Assembly (NCBI GenBank): GCA_024683675.1
Contig: JAIKYB010000011.1
Coordinates: forward strand, 1-35,653
DNA: 35,653 nucleotides
DNA from: Treponema sp.
GTDB taxonomy: Bacteria; Spirochaetota; Spirochaetia; Treponematales; Treponemataceae
Direction of reading: 5' to 3'
Both the position numbers and the translations under genes were made by a program. Positions 16,044-24,110 of this stretch are shown here, in pieces. Position 1 is the first letter of the stretch. The number at the start of each line of letters is the position of its first letter. The notes under the pieces are model-generated. The model saw only the letters and a program-made list of their open reading frames with translations. It was not told where the DNA came from and searched no databases.

Positions 16044-16865
16044 TTAAGCCTTAATTCCGCCTCTAGCAACGCCATTTATTATATACTTGCGGGCAATTAA
16101 AAACAGAATAACCATAGGCAAAATAATTACAGATGAAGCGGCCATTAGCAGTTCCTGAAAAGACCCGGCTTCATTTGTAAAGACCTGAAGTCCATAAGGA
16201 AGAGTTCTGGAATGATAATCAGAAGTAATATAAAGAGGCCAGATAAAGGAATTCCAGGAAGACAGAGCATTCAAGAGAACTATAGTAAACAAGGAAGGCT
16301 TTGCCATTGGTACCAGGATACGCCATAAATACTTCCAGTTTGAAGCACCATCTATTCTGGCAGAATAATATAAGCTGTCAGATACCGTATCAAAAAAGTT
16401 TCGCAGAATATAGGTGTAAAAAATACTGCTCACAAAAGGAAGTATAAGAGCTGGAATTGTATTAAAAAGATGCAATTTTACGATAGTTGTGTAATTTGTA
16501 ATAATAAGCATCTCAAAAGGAATCATCATCATACTTAAAAGGATAGAAAAGATTATTTCCTTTCCAGGAAACTTTAGTCTGGAAAAGGCAAAAGCCCCCA
16601 ATATTGTTGTAGTCGTAGTAGCGGCAACAGACAAAAGCATTACAATAACAGAGTTAAAAAAATACCTTCCAAAAGGAGCCAGGGCAAATGCCTTCTTAAA
16701 ATTGATAAATGAAAAATGTGAAGGAAAGAGCTTTGGAGGAAATTGAATTATTTCAGCCTGACTTTTAAATGCTCCCATAATCATCCATAAGAATGGGAAA
16801 AACATTATTAAAGCTCCGGCTGTCAAAATAATATATAAAAAAATGCGTTGTAAAATCTTTTTCAT
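16044..16865 (-). CDS. CUT1 ABC sugar transporter permease, MalG/UgpE type
   Basis: Inner-membrane permease, 273 aa, with about six helices starting at residues 8-30. The cytoplasmic EAA loop that docks on the ATPase is present (YYSARIDGASNWKYLWRILVPMAKP). The C-terminus ends RKYIINGVARGGIKA, with the (K/R)xxxxGxxxGxxKG-like tail usual for MalG-type subunits. It is the last gene of the binding protein / ATPase / permease / permease operon and begins 10 bases after the first permease. I see no strong terminator after it; a short palindrome (GTTATATATTATAAC, near 15984-15998) has no T run. The substrate cannot be assigned beyond the carbohydrate or glycerol-phosphate class. Confidence 0.92.
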   Translation of the reverse strand: MKKILQRIFLYIILTAGALIMFFPFLWMIMGAFKSQAEIIQFPPKLFPSHFSFINFKKAFALAPFGRYFFNSVIVMLLSVAATTTTTILGAFAFSRLKFPGKEIIFSILLSMMMIPFEMLIITNYTTIVKLHLFNTIPALILPFVSSIFYTYILRNFFDTVSDSLYYSARIDGASNWKYLWRILVPMAKPSLFTIVLLNALSSWNSFIWPLYITSDYHSRTLPYGLQVFTNEAGSFQELLMAASSVIILPMVILFLIARKYIINGVARGGIKA

Positions 16866-16875
16866 ACAAACTCCC

Positions 16876-17784
16876 CTAATTCATTCCCCTGCGCTTCAAT
16901 CTTCTTTGAAGGAGAATTTGAAGTAATGTAAAAAGCAAAACACAGAAAAAAAGCACAACTGCTGCTGCGGCTGCGTAACCATATTTACGTTTTTCCATCA
17001 TGGCATAACGAATATAATAAACCACTGTATAAAGATTATAATAAGGACCTGGTTTTCCGTTAAATAGCGGATACAACTCACTAAAAACCTTAAAGCAGGA
17101 AATTGTATTTATAATAGAAACCAGAAAAATTGTCGGAGATAAAAGAGGAACTGTAATTCTAAAGAAAATTTTTACTGAATGAGCACCGTCTACACGGGCG
17201 GCAGTATAATAAAGCTCATTTATATTCTGCAGGCCGGAAATTAAAAGGATTATTGTAAAGGGCAAAATATTCCATATTCCAAAAATCACAAGAGCGGTTA
17301 ATGACCATTTTGAATCTGTAAGCCAGCCTATTTTTTCAATTCCAAATTTTGAAATTATAAAATTGATTACGCCGTACTGCTGGTTATACATAAAACGCCA
17401 GATTAAGCCAACAGCAGTTACAGAAGTTACCAGGGGCATAAAAAAAGCAGTTTGAAAGATTCCAATTCCCTTAATTTTGCTGTTCAAAAGATTTGCAAGG
17501 ATAACTGCGAGGGCTGTCGAAATGGGAACAACAAAAAGAACATAAAGAAAAGTATTTTTTAGTGCTGAACGGAACTTATCATCAGCTAAAACCTTTGCAT
17601 AATTATCAAAGGATAAACCGTCAAAGCTTCCGCGAAGAGCATTGTAATTTTTCATAAAAGAAAGAGCGAAAACATTTATTATCGGGTAAATAATAAAAAC
17701 AAGGGCAAATACCATAAAAGGCATTAAATAAAGCCATGGCTCCCCTTTTTCAAACAACTTTCGCCTTTTTTCTGAAAATGCCAT
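16876..17784 (-). CDS. CUT1 ABC sugar transporter permease, MalF/UgpA type
   Basis: Inner-membrane permease of 302 aa. The first helix (LYLMPFMVFALVFIIYPIINVFALSF) and the typical N-terminal layout of UgpA/MsmF proteins are clear. The EAA loop is YYTAARVDGAHSVKIFFRITVPLLSPT. It has about six helices and a very basic C-terminus (QRRLKRRGMN). It starts 2 bases after the ATPase gene stop and is surely co-translated. It pairs with the 273-aa permease to form the channel. Confidence 0.92.
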   Translation of the reverse strand: MAFSEKRRKLFEKGEPWLYLMPFMVFALVFIIYPIINVFALSFMKNYNALRGSFDGLSFDNYAKVLADDKFRSALKNTFLYVLFVVPISTALAVILANLLNSKIKGIGIFQTAFFMPLVTSVTAVGLIWRFMYNQQYGVINFIISKFGIEKIGWLTDSKWSLTALVIFGIWNILPFTIILLISGLQNINELYYTAARVDGAHSVKIFFRITVPLLSPTIFLVSIINTISCFKVFSELYPLFNGKPGPYYNLYTVVYYIRYAMMEKRKYGYAAAAAVVLFFCVLLFTLLQILLQRRLKRRGMN

Positions 17785-17786
17785 AA

Positions 17787-18788
17787 CTAGTCCTCCAGAC
17801 GCTTACCAGAGGCTTTATCAAAAAGAAAAACACCCTTTTTCTTTAGAGTCAGGAAAATCTTCTGTCCAAGCTCTACTTCAAAATCAGAAGGCAGAATCAA
17901 ACGGGCTTCATTATTATCAGCAAAACGCACATAAAGAATACGCTCTTTTCCCAAAAGCGAAACTCTTAAAACCTTGGCTTCAAAGCCATTTTCATCTGAG
18001 CTAAGGGCAAAGGCTTCAGGTCTTACAGCAAGAATCTTATTTTCACTGACACCTTCAAAATGCTGAAAATTATTTATCGGAGGATTTCCAAGAAAATCAG
18101 CTGTAAACTTACAGTTTGGATTATCATACAAATCCTGACTGTGCCCACCCTGAATAAATACCCCATCCTTCATAAGGATTATACTGTCAGAAATAGACAT
18201 AGCCTCTTCCTGATCATGAGTAACAAAAACAGTGGTTACCCCGGTTTCCTGTTGAATCCGTCTGATTTCTTCCCGCATTTCAAGTCTTAAACGGGCATCC
18301 AGATTAGAAAGAGGCTCATCCATAAGCAAAAGCTTAGGATTTTTTACAAGAGCACGGGCAATCGCAACTCTCTGCTGCTGCCCGCCCGAAAGTTCTCCTG
18401 GATATCTTTTTAAAAGATTATCAACATGAACCAGGGCTGCAATTTTCTGAGCTCTTTCCAGTCTCTCTTTTTTAGGAACCTTTTGCACTTCAAGAGGAAA
18501 AGAAATATTTTCGCAAACAGTCATATGAGGGTATAAAGCATAATTTTGAAACACCATGCCAATATCCCGTCTGTCTGCAGGAAGCTTTGTTACTTCCTTA
18601 TCATCAAAATAAATATGCCCTTCACTTACATCTGTAATTCCACAGAGCATATTTAAAAGAGTAGATTTTCCGCAACCTGATGGCCCCAGCAAACAGATAA
18701 GGTCACCATCCGGCAGAATAGTGGAAAAATTATTTACGGCCACCGTGTGACCGTATTTTTTTGTTACATTTTCTAATTTTACCTGCAT
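17787..18788 (-). CDS. ABC transporter ATPase, MsmX/UgpC/MalK type
   Basis: This subunit hydrolyses ATP to drive import through the two permeases. Motifs: Walker A GPSGCGKST (about residues 35-43), Q-loop VFQNYALYPHMTV, signature LSGGQQQRVAIARAL, Walker B LLLMDEPLSNLDARLR and H-loop VTHDQEEA. The last third holds a TOBE/OB-like regulatory domain (ILAVRPEAF...). The length of 333 aa is a little short for MalK (about 370). Many CUT1 operons lack a dedicated ATPase; here one is encoded between the binding protein and permease genes, 19 bases after the binding protein. Confidence 0.94.
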   Translation of the reverse strand: MQVKLENVTKKYGHTVAVNNFSTILPDGDLICLLGPSGCGKSTLLNMLCGITDVSEGHIYFDDKEVTKLPADRRDIGMVFQNYALYPHMTVCENISFPLEVQKVPKKERLERAQKIAALVHVDNLLKRYPGELSGGQQQRVAIARALVKNPKLLLMDEPLSNLDARLRLEMREEIRRIQQETGVTTVFVTHDQEEAMSISDSIILMKDGVFIQGGHSQDLYDNPNCKFTADFLGNPPINNFQHFEGVSENKILAVRPEAFALSSDENGFEAKVLRVSLLGKERILYVRFADNNEARLILPSDFEVELGQKIFLTLKKKGVFLFDKASGKRLED

Positions 18789-18807
18789 AAAACTCTATTG
18801 GTAGAAA

Positions 18808-20076
18808 TTAGTCAGCAAGAGCTTCGTTACAATCTTTTACGACAGCTGCAGCTGCATCCTTAGCAGTCATCTTTCCGTCAACAACATTGTTAAGATATTC
18901 TACAAGAATATTGCGAACCTGAGAGCCGCCATGTACATTAGGGAAAGAACCCGATACTGGAAGATTTGCAAGTACACAAGGAAGAGCAGAGCTTGAAGGA
19001 AGATTATTTATATAAGCCTTATAATCTTCATCTTTTTCAGTTGTTCCATAAGGAGAAAGTGCCGAATTTGCCTTTGCCCAGCCACCATTCACTTCAGGAG
19101 AAAGGAAGAATTTTGCAAATTCGTAAGCACCACGATCAACTTTTGCATTTCTTGTAAGGAAAATTGGACCACGGTTCCAGCCTGTATAGAAGGAACGACC
19201 ATTTGAAGTAGAAATCCATGGAGCAATTCCAAGCTCACCGGTAAGCATTGTAATATACTGATCATTTACACAAGAACCAGAAAAAGCTGCAATAGCACCA
19301 GTTGCTAAATCTTCAGAAGCATATTTTCCTATAGTATTGAATTCAAAATATCCTTTAGAACAGCAATCAGCATACCACTGATAAATTTCAGCAAGGCCAT
19401 CGCTATCAAAAGCAACCTCTTTTTTATCTACATCAATATAGCCAAGACCATTCTGCATAATCATCATCTGAATATTATCTACAAGACCATCAGAATGGAA
19501 GCCAGGAATACCTTTTGCTTCATAAATTGTCTTGGAAATAGCAGCAAGCTCATCCCAATCCTTTGGAGGATTAAGTCCCAGCTCATCAAAAATTTCTTTA
19601 TTATAGAAAAATACAGGACCTGTTGTACAACCAGGAAGATAATAAATACCACCATCTTCAAAGCCCTTAACATCAGTCTGCATAGATGCAGGAAGAGAAG
19701 CAATAATATCCTGCATTGCTGTATCTCCTTTCTTTACATCTTCAGCAATGTACTTAGAAATATCAACAGCAAGACCTTCCTTTGCATAATCAACAGCAGT
19801 AGAACCGTAATTAAAAATAATGCTAGGACCAATTTTGTTTGCAACAGCATTATAAACTGTATCTGCAAAACCTGAATAATCCTGAGCAAGAACCTTTACT
19901 TCATATTTTTCCTGTGAAGCATTAAACTTTTCTGCAGCCTGATTAAGATAATCCTGCTGAGAACCATTGTAAGTATGCCAGATTTCAACTACAACCTTTT
20001 CATTTGATTTTGAACAAGCTGTAAAGATAGAAAGTGCAGCAAGTGAAGACACTAATAATGTTTTGATTTTATTCAT
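18808..20076 (-). CDS. Extracellular solute-binding lipoprotein of the CUT1 importer (UgpB-like family 1)
   Basis: A lipoprotein signal is present: MNKIKTLLVSSLAALS then lipobox IFTAC with Cys at about residue 21. The mature domain begins VEIWHTYNGSQQDYLNQAAEKFN, the usual first strand and helix of family 1 solute-binding proteins. It continues with VFFYNKEIFDELGL, PPKDWDELAAISK and GWNRGPIFLT. At 422 aa it has normal length. It captures substrate in the periplasm and delivers it to the two permeases downstream. AGGAG lies 7 bases before the ATG. It is the first gene of the operon, behind a good promoter and a hairpin-rich leader. The ligand is unknown (a sugar or glycerol-3-phosphate-like compound by family). 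Confidence 0.93.
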   Translation of the reverse strand: MNKIKTLLVSSLAALSIFTACSKSNEKVVVEIWHTYNGSQQDYLNQAAEKFNASQEKYEVKVLAQDYSGFADTVYNAVANKIGPSIIFNYGSTAVDYAKEGLAVDISKYIAEDVKKGDTAMQDIIASLPASMQTDVKGFEDGGIYYLPGCTTGPVFFYNKEIFDELGLNPPKDWDELAAISKTIYEAKGIPGFHSDGLVDNIQMMIMQNGLGYIDVDKKEVAFDSDGLAEIYQWYADCCSKGYFEFNTIGKYASEDLATGAIAAFSGSCVNDQYITMLTGELGIAPWISTSNGRSFYTGWNRGPIFLTRNAKVDRGAYEFAKFFLSPEVNGGWAKANSALSPYGTTEKDEDYKAYINNLPSSSALPCVLANLPVSGSFPNVHGGSQVRNILVEYLNNVVDGKMTAKDAAAAVVKDCNEALAD

Positions 20077-20175
20077 AGAATAACTCCTGTTTTAGACCTT
20101 CTGGTCAGATTTAGATTCGCTTTGCTATCGTGTAGCAAGGAAAGTGATGTGGAGTTCATCACTGCGGATTTATTG
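20077..20175 (-). promoter_or_regulatory. Structured 5' leader of the ABC importer operon
   Basis: From the predicted +1 near 20175 to the ATG the leader is about 99 bases. It holds three perfect short hairpins in series: AGTGATG/CATCACT (7 bp, 7-base loop), TTGCTA/TAGCAA (6 bp, 5-base loop) and GACC-AGAA-GGTC (4 bp). The AGGAG ribosome site follows. I recognise no known riboswitch. It could be a regulatory RNA, a stability element or, for the 7-bp arms, a repressor operator. Confidence 0.5.
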
Positions 20176-20181
20176 ACTGGG

Positions 20182-20210
20182 ATTCTAGCATTATTGCAGT
20201 CTTTTATCAA
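20182..20210 (-). promoter_or_regulatory. Promoter of the ABC importer operon
   Basis: Minus strand: TTGATA (20210-20205), 17-base spacer ending in TGC, TAGAAT (20187-20182). This is a near-consensus -35 with an extended -10. The -35 abuts the T run of the flagellar terminator. Confidence 0.72.
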
Positions 20211-20211
20211 T

Positions 20212-20246
20212 AAAAAAACTCCAGTTACCCAACGAGTAAACTGGAG
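20212..20246 (-). terminator. Rho-independent terminator of the flgF-flgG-flgJ operon
   Basis: Minus strand: CTCCAGTT, 12-base loop, AACTGGAG, then seven T. It lies about 40 bases after the flgJ stop. Confidence 0.85.
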
Positions 20247-20286
20247 CTAGATGTAAATTAAAACTCAGAGGATTCTCTGTAATTTT

Positions 20287-20799
20287 CTAAACTAAAGAAA
20301 GATAAATCTGATCTGCAAGTCCAAAGCCTGCATTTTTTGTCATAGCAGTCGCATACTCATCATAGAGCATATCTTCATAAGTCTGCTGAGCAAAATCCTG
20401 CTCATTAGACCGCATAACTGTTTTTCTCATTGCAGAAAGCATCTGCTTTACAAAATAAGACTCCAACTCCATAGATTTTTCATAGAGCTCTGAAGTTCTG
20501 TCTATTGTTTTCTGCTGAACATGCACATTTGCCTGGTTAGCGGCCGCACCCACAGGCTTAGCATTTTTATCAGCCTCACCTGTAAAAGCCCCGCCAAAGC
20601 CTGAAGTATACTCGCCGTTCAAACGACCATTTTCTGCAATCTGGCTTGATGAAACGGTTCCCCTTCCGTCATCCTGCTTCTTAAAGCGTTCAACCAGCTC
20701 TGCAAATTTTACCGAGTCAGCAGAAGATCTTGCAGACTGAAAAGCCCCCTGACCACCAGTAATTCCACTATATGTACTATTTACTAATCCAACATTCAT
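20287..20799 (-). CDS. flgJ: Flagellar rod-binding protein FlgJ, rod-scaffold domain only
   Basis: The 170-aa protein has a low-complexity N-terminal half. The C-terminal rod-binding domain reads YEKSMELESYFVKQMLSAMRKTV then DFAQQTYEDMLYDEYATAM and GFGLADQIYLSLV, the pattern of the FlgJ N-terminal family domain that scaffolds rod assembly in the periplasm. The peptidoglycan-hydrolase half of enterobacterial FlgJ is absent, as is common outside the gamma- and beta-proteobacteria. I start at ATG 20799, with AAGGTGGGG 8 bases upstream; the track start is a GTG at 20808. It is the last gene of the rod operon. A terminator-like hairpin lies between flgG and this gene and may lower its expression. 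Confidence 0.88.
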   Translation of the reverse strand: MNVGLVNSTYSGITGGQGAFQSARSSADSVKFAELVERFKKQDDGRGTVSSSQIAENGRLNGEYTSGFGGAFTGEADKNAKPVGAAANQANVHVQQKTIDRTSELYEKSMELESYFVKQMLSAMRKTVMRSNEQDFAQQTYEDMLYDEYATAMTKNAGFGLADQIYLSLV

Positions 20800-20816
20800 T
20801 AAGTCCACCCCACCTT

Positions 20817-20845
20817 AAAAAAGATTATCGGGTCAAGCCCGATAA
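20817..20845 (-). repeat. REP-like hairpin with T run between flgG and flgJ
   Basis: TTATCGGG-TCAAG-CCCGATAA is a perfect 8-bp hairpin. On the minus strand it is followed after two bases by six T, like an intrinsic terminator, and then directly by the flgJ ribosome site. Its GC-rich stem contrasts with its surroundings and looks like a dispersed extragenic palindrome. Confidence 0.65.
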
Positions 20846-20855
20846 CGACCTGTCA

Positions 20856-21653
20856 TTAGGCTCTCTTCAAGTTCACTGCAGTCTGCAGCATAGTATCAGA
20901 AGTCTGAACAGCCTTAGAATTAAACTCATAAGCACGCTGAGCAACAATCATCTGAACCATTTCATTTACAACAGAAACGTTAGACATTTCCAAAAACTTA
21001 TGACGAGTATCACCAAAGCCATCATAACCAGGACGACCGGCAATTGCCTCACCAGAAGCAGCAGTTACCTTAAAAAAGTTATCACCATCAGCCTTAAGAC
21101 CAACAGCATTTGGGAAGCGGTAAAGTTCAAGCTGACCAACTTCAACAGGGTCATTTCCACCATTTACCTTTACAGAAACCAAACCGCTCTGTGTAATATT
21201 TAATGTAGAAACATCATAACCTTCAGGAAGAATAATTTCCGGCATAATGCGAAGCCCACCACTAGTTACCAGCTGACCATTTGAATCAACCTTAAAAGAA
21301 CCGTCACGGGTATAAGCATAAGAACCATCATACTTCTGAACACGGAAAAAACCTTCACCAACAATGGCTACATCAGTATCAACGCCGGTATTCTGCAAAG
21401 ACCCCTGATTCATAATTCTCTGGGTTGCGCCAATTTTAACACCGGTTCCCTGCTGAATTCCTACCGGAGTTACAGTATCTTCTGTTGCAGGTGTACCAGC
21501 CAGCTTTAAGTTCTGATAAACCAGATCCTCAAATTCAACTCGCTGCTGTTTATAACCAGTTGTATTTACATTTGAAAGGTTATTTGAAATTGCATCTATA
21601 TTTGACTGCTGACCATTCATTCCAGTTGCAGCTGTCCATAAACTTCTAACCAT
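20856..21653 (-). CDS. flgG: Flagellar basal-body distal rod protein FlgG
   Basis: FlgG builds the distal rod of the periplasmic flagellar motor. The N-terminal rod signature is clear (SLWTAATGMNGQQSNIDAI then SNNLSNVNTTGYK). The central region has GSLQNTGVDTDVAIVGEGFF and YTRDGSFKVDSNGQLV. The C-terminal flg_bbr_C motif is SNVSVVNEMVQMIVAQRAYE then KAVQTSDTMLQTAVNL. The length, 265 aa, is typical. AGGAG lies 6 bases before the ATG. It follows flgF after a 118-bp GC-rich hairpin region and precedes flgJ. Confidence 0.96.
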   Translation of the reverse strand: MVRSLWTAATGMNGQQSNIDAISNNLSNVNTTGYKQQRVEFEDLVYQNLKLAGTPATEDTVTPVGIQQGTGVKIGATQRIMNQGSLQNTGVDTDVAIVGEGFFRVQKYDGSYAYTRDGSFKVDSNGQLVTSGGLRIMPEIILPEGYDVSTLNITQSGLVSVKVNGGNDPVEVGQLELYRFPNAVGLKADGDNFFKVTAASGEAIAGRPGYDGFGDTRHKFLEMSNVSVVNEMVQMIVAQRAYEFNSKAVQTSDTMLQTAVNLKRA

Positions 21654-21670
21654 TTTTTTCTCCTATGGAT

Positions 21671-21768
21671 GGGGGAAAGCCCCCTTCGCCCGCACACGGT
21701 TGCGGGCTACCCCCTAAACGGGCTCAAAGATGTTGCTTCGCAACAATATGAAAGCCCGTAACGCCCGC
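21671..21768. repeat. GC-rich multi-hairpin (REP-like) element between flgF and flgG
   Basis: Three adjoining inverted repeats are perfect: GGGGG-AAAG-CCCCC, GCCCGCA-CACGGT-TGCGGGC, and a two-tier hairpin with outer arms ACGGGCT/AGCCCGT (21718-21724, 21753-21759) and inner arms TGTTGC/GCAACA. The base composition is strikingly GC-rich against AT-rich neighbours. No long T run follows on either strand, so it is not an obvious terminator. It resembles repetitive extragenic palindromes. Confidence 0.75.
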
Positions 21769-21771
21769 TAT

Positions 21772-22569
21772 TTACCTTAGAACAGCAACCTTCTGCCAGA
21801 GTGTTCCCATCATACTGTCTTCAGATGTAACAGTTTTCTGGTTTGCTTCATAAGCACGGTTTACTTCAATCATCTGAACCATTTCATTTACAACATTAAC
21901 ATTACTGGTTTCTGTGTAGCCCTGCAAAAAGCGAGGTCTTTCATCACCCTCAGCAATATGAGCAGGACCAGAAATATCAGTTGCTGTATAGAAGCTATTT
22001 CCCATCTTTTTCAGGTAACGCTCGTTATCAAAACGAACAACCTTAAAACGATCAATATCAGAGCCATCAGCTTCAGTTCTGATAACTCCATCTTCATTTA
22101 CAGTAAATTTGTCATCCTCAACATAAATGTAGCCATTTTCACCAAGAACAGGATAACCATCCTTTGTTTCAAGAATACCTTCCTTTCCGATAAAAAAGTC
22201 ACCGTTTCGGGTATAGCGTTCTCCCATAGGAGTATCAACTACATAAAAGCCTTTTCCACTAAGGGCAGTATCTGTTTTTGTATTTGTAATTTTGAAAGAG
22301 CCCTGAGAAAAGTCTGTATAATTCTCATTTGTTTCAACACCAAGGCCAAGTTTACCAATTACTGGAGCAGCCTCAGCTGAACCGAATTCTGTCTTATAAA
22401 CACCATCAAGATTTGTACGGCGAATAAGAAGCTCGGAAAAATTCTTGCTGACTGCCACATCACGTTTATAACCGGCAGTGTCAACATTAGCAAGATTATT
22501 GGAAATTGCATCAAGGCGATTCTGCTGAGCATTCATTCCAGAAGCACCCGTGTACCAACCACGAATCAT
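21772..22569 (-). CDS. flgF: Flagellar basal-body rod protein FlgF (FlgG-like paralogue)
   Basis: A 265-aa rod/hook family protein paralogous to the FlgG downstream. The N-terminus reads GWYTGASGMNAQQNRLDAI then SNNLANVDTAGYKRDVAV. The middle has GSFKITNTKTDTALSGKGF and ERYTRNGDFFIGKEG. The C-terminus has TSNVNVVNEMVQMIEVNRAYE. Being first in a flgF-flgG pair and having a divergent middle, it is best called FlgF (proximal rod); some spirochaete annotations call it a second FlgG. It is the first gene of the operon, divergent from glgC. A purine-rich AGGGGG lies about 11 bases before the ATG. A TATAAA hexamer lies farther upstream, but I cannot fix the promoter class. Confidence 0.87.
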   Translation of the reverse strand: MIRGWYTGASGMNAQQNRLDAISNNLANVDTAGYKRDVAVSKNFSELLIRRTNLDGVYKTEFGSAEAAPVIGKLGLGVETNENYTDFSQGSFKITNTKTDTALSGKGFYVVDTPMGERYTRNGDFFIGKEGILETKDGYPVLGENGYIYVEDDKFTVNEDGVIRTEADGSDIDRFKVVRFDNERYLKKMGNSFYTATDISGPAHIAEGDERPRFLQGYTETSNVNVVNEMVQMIEVNRAYEANQKTVTSEDSMMGTLWQKVAVLR

Positions 22570-22662
22570 AATCTTTCGACCCCCTAAAAAGTTTATTTAC
22601 ATCTACTTTTATAATCGGAGTCTGAAAAAATTTGTTTAGAGAAAATATAGAATAGAAATAAT

Positions 22663-22691
22663 TTGCAAATAGAATAATTCAGTCTTATAAT
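22663..22691 (+). promoter_or_regulatory. glgC promoter
   Basis: TTGCAA (22663-22668), 17-base spacer, TATAAT (22686-22691). Predicted +1 is near 22698, giving a 25-base leader with AGGAG placed 5 bases before the ATG at 22723. Confidence 0.7.
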
Positions 22692-22722
22692 TATTTTTAT
22701 AACAAAACATACAGGAGTTTTT

Positions 22723-24006
22723 ATGTCAGAAGAACCAAGAGTATTATCTATTATTTTGGGAGGCGGAAAAGGAACCCGCCTTTACCCACTTACAAAAGAA
22801 CGTTCAAAACCAGCCGTTTCATTCGGTGGAAAATACAGAATTGTTGATATTCCAATTTCAAATTGTATCAACTCAGGTTACAAGAAGATTTACCTGCTGA
22901 CACAGTTCAATTCAGCATCTCTTCACCTTCACATTTCAAATTCATACAATTTCGACCGTTTTTCGGGCGGATTTGTAGAAATTCTCGCTGCAGAACAGAC
23001 TCTTGAACACTCTGGCTGGTATGAAGGAACAGCCGACGCCGTTCGTAAGAACTTCATCCACTTTAAAACTCAGAAGCCAACTCATTACATCATCCTTTCT
23101 GGTGACCAGCTTTACAAAATGGACTTAAAGGCATTTATGGATGCTCATATTAAGTCTGGTGCAGATGTAACAATTGCCACAACAGCAGTAAACCGCCGTG
23201 ACGCTTCAGGCTTCGGAATTATGAAAATTGACGAAGAAAACCGCGTAAAGGCCTTTATGGAAAAGCCAAAACCAGATGCAAATATTGATGACTGGAAGAT
23301 TCCTGCAGAAGCCCGAGGAGCTCTTCCTGCAGAAAAGGAATACCTTGCATCTATGGGTATTTACATCTTTAATGCCAACACAATGGAAGAATGTCTGCTT
23401 GGCGAAAACGCTAAATACACAGACTTTGGTAAGGAAATCCTTCCACTTGCAATTGGTAAGAAGAAGATTAACTCTTATGTATTTGACGGCTATTGGGAAG
23501 ACATCGGAACAATCCGCAGCTTCTACGAAGCAAACATTGCACTTTGTGAACCATATCCAACCTTTGACTTCTTTGGTGAAACTCAGCCAATTTACACTCA
23601 CATGAGAAACCTTCCACCTTCAAAAATCAATAAGGCAGATATTAATGCCTCTTTGATTTCAGAAGGCTGTATTATTACAAAGGCAAAGCTCAACAAGTCT
23701 GTAATTGGTGTACGCTCTATTATCAATGACGGCTCAGAACTTGACGGAGTAATCATGATGGGTGCCGACTTCTATGATTCTGAAGAAGAAAAGAAAGAAA
23801 ACAAAAAGAAAGTAAACACAGGTATCGGAAAGAACTGTAAAATTGCAAACACAATTATCGACAAGGACGCAAAAATCGGTGATAATTGTAAAATCGGCGT
23901 AAGCGGAAAGAAATACGAAGATGGAGATCACGGTTCTTTCTACAGCGCAGACGGAATTATTGTTATCCGTAAGGGAGCAATTATTCCAGCAGGAACAGAA
24001 ATCTAA
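22723..24006 (+). CDS. glgC: Glucose-1-phosphate adenylyltransferase (ADP-glucose pyrophosphorylase)
   Basis: The enzyme makes ADP-glucose from ATP and glucose-1-phosphate, the committed step of bacterial glycogen synthesis. The N-terminal nucleotidyltransferase motif is ILGGGKGTRLYPLTKERSKP, followed by GGKYRIVDIPISNCINSG. Further blocks are WYEGTADAVRKN, HYIILSGDQLYKMD and GYWEDIGTIRSFYEAN. The C-terminal left-handed beta-helix region includes SVIGVRSIINDGS and ANTIIDKDAKIGDNC. Length (427 aa) is standard. Codons are richer in C-ending forms (TTC, AAC, TAC) than in neighbours, suggesting strong expression. It is a single-gene unit with its own promoter and terminator; no other glg gene is in the window. 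Confidence 0.96.
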   Translation: MSEEPRVLSIILGGGKGTRLYPLTKERSKPAVSFGGKYRIVDIPISNCINSGYKKIYLLTQFNSASLHLHISNSYNFDRFSGGFVEILAAEQTLEHSGWYEGTADAVRKNFIHFKTQKPTHYIILSGDQLYKMDLKAFMDAHIKSGADVTIATTAVNRRDASGFGIMKIDEENRVKAFMEKPKPDANIDDWKIPAEARGALPAEKEYLASMGIYIFNANTMEECLLGENAKYTDFGKEILPLAIGKKKINSYVFDGYWEDIGTIRSFYEANIALCEPYPTFDFFGETQPIYTHMRNLPPSKINKADINASLISEGCIITKAKLNKSVIGVRSIINDGSELDGVIMMGADFYDSEEEKKENKKKVNTGIGKNCKIANTIIDKDAKIGDNCKIGVSGKKYEDGDHGSFYSADGIIVIRKGAIIPAGTEI

Positions 24007-24070
24007 GCGAAAAGCTACCATCGGGCAGCTCGCGGAGGATAATAAACTAATTATTTCCGGATAAAAACGG

Positions 24071-24110
24071 AAAAAAAATCCAGTTTGAGAAATCAGGCTG
24101 GATTTTTTTA
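24071..24110 (+). terminator. Rho-independent terminator of glgC
   Basis: The stem CCAGTTTGA / TCAGGCTGG (two G-U pairs) closes a GAAA tetraloop. It is extended by AAAAAAT before and ATTTTTTT after, so the T run also pairs. It lies about 70 bases after the glgC stop. A smaller hairpin (TTTCCG...CGGAAA) precedes it. Confidence 0.85.

Noticed and set aside
22570-22640. Possible sigma-28 flagellar promoter upstream of flgF (TCCGATTA on the minus strand)
   Set aside because: No TAAA-type -35 lies at the proper distance; a TATAAA hexamer nearby is equally likely to be a weak sigma-70 site.
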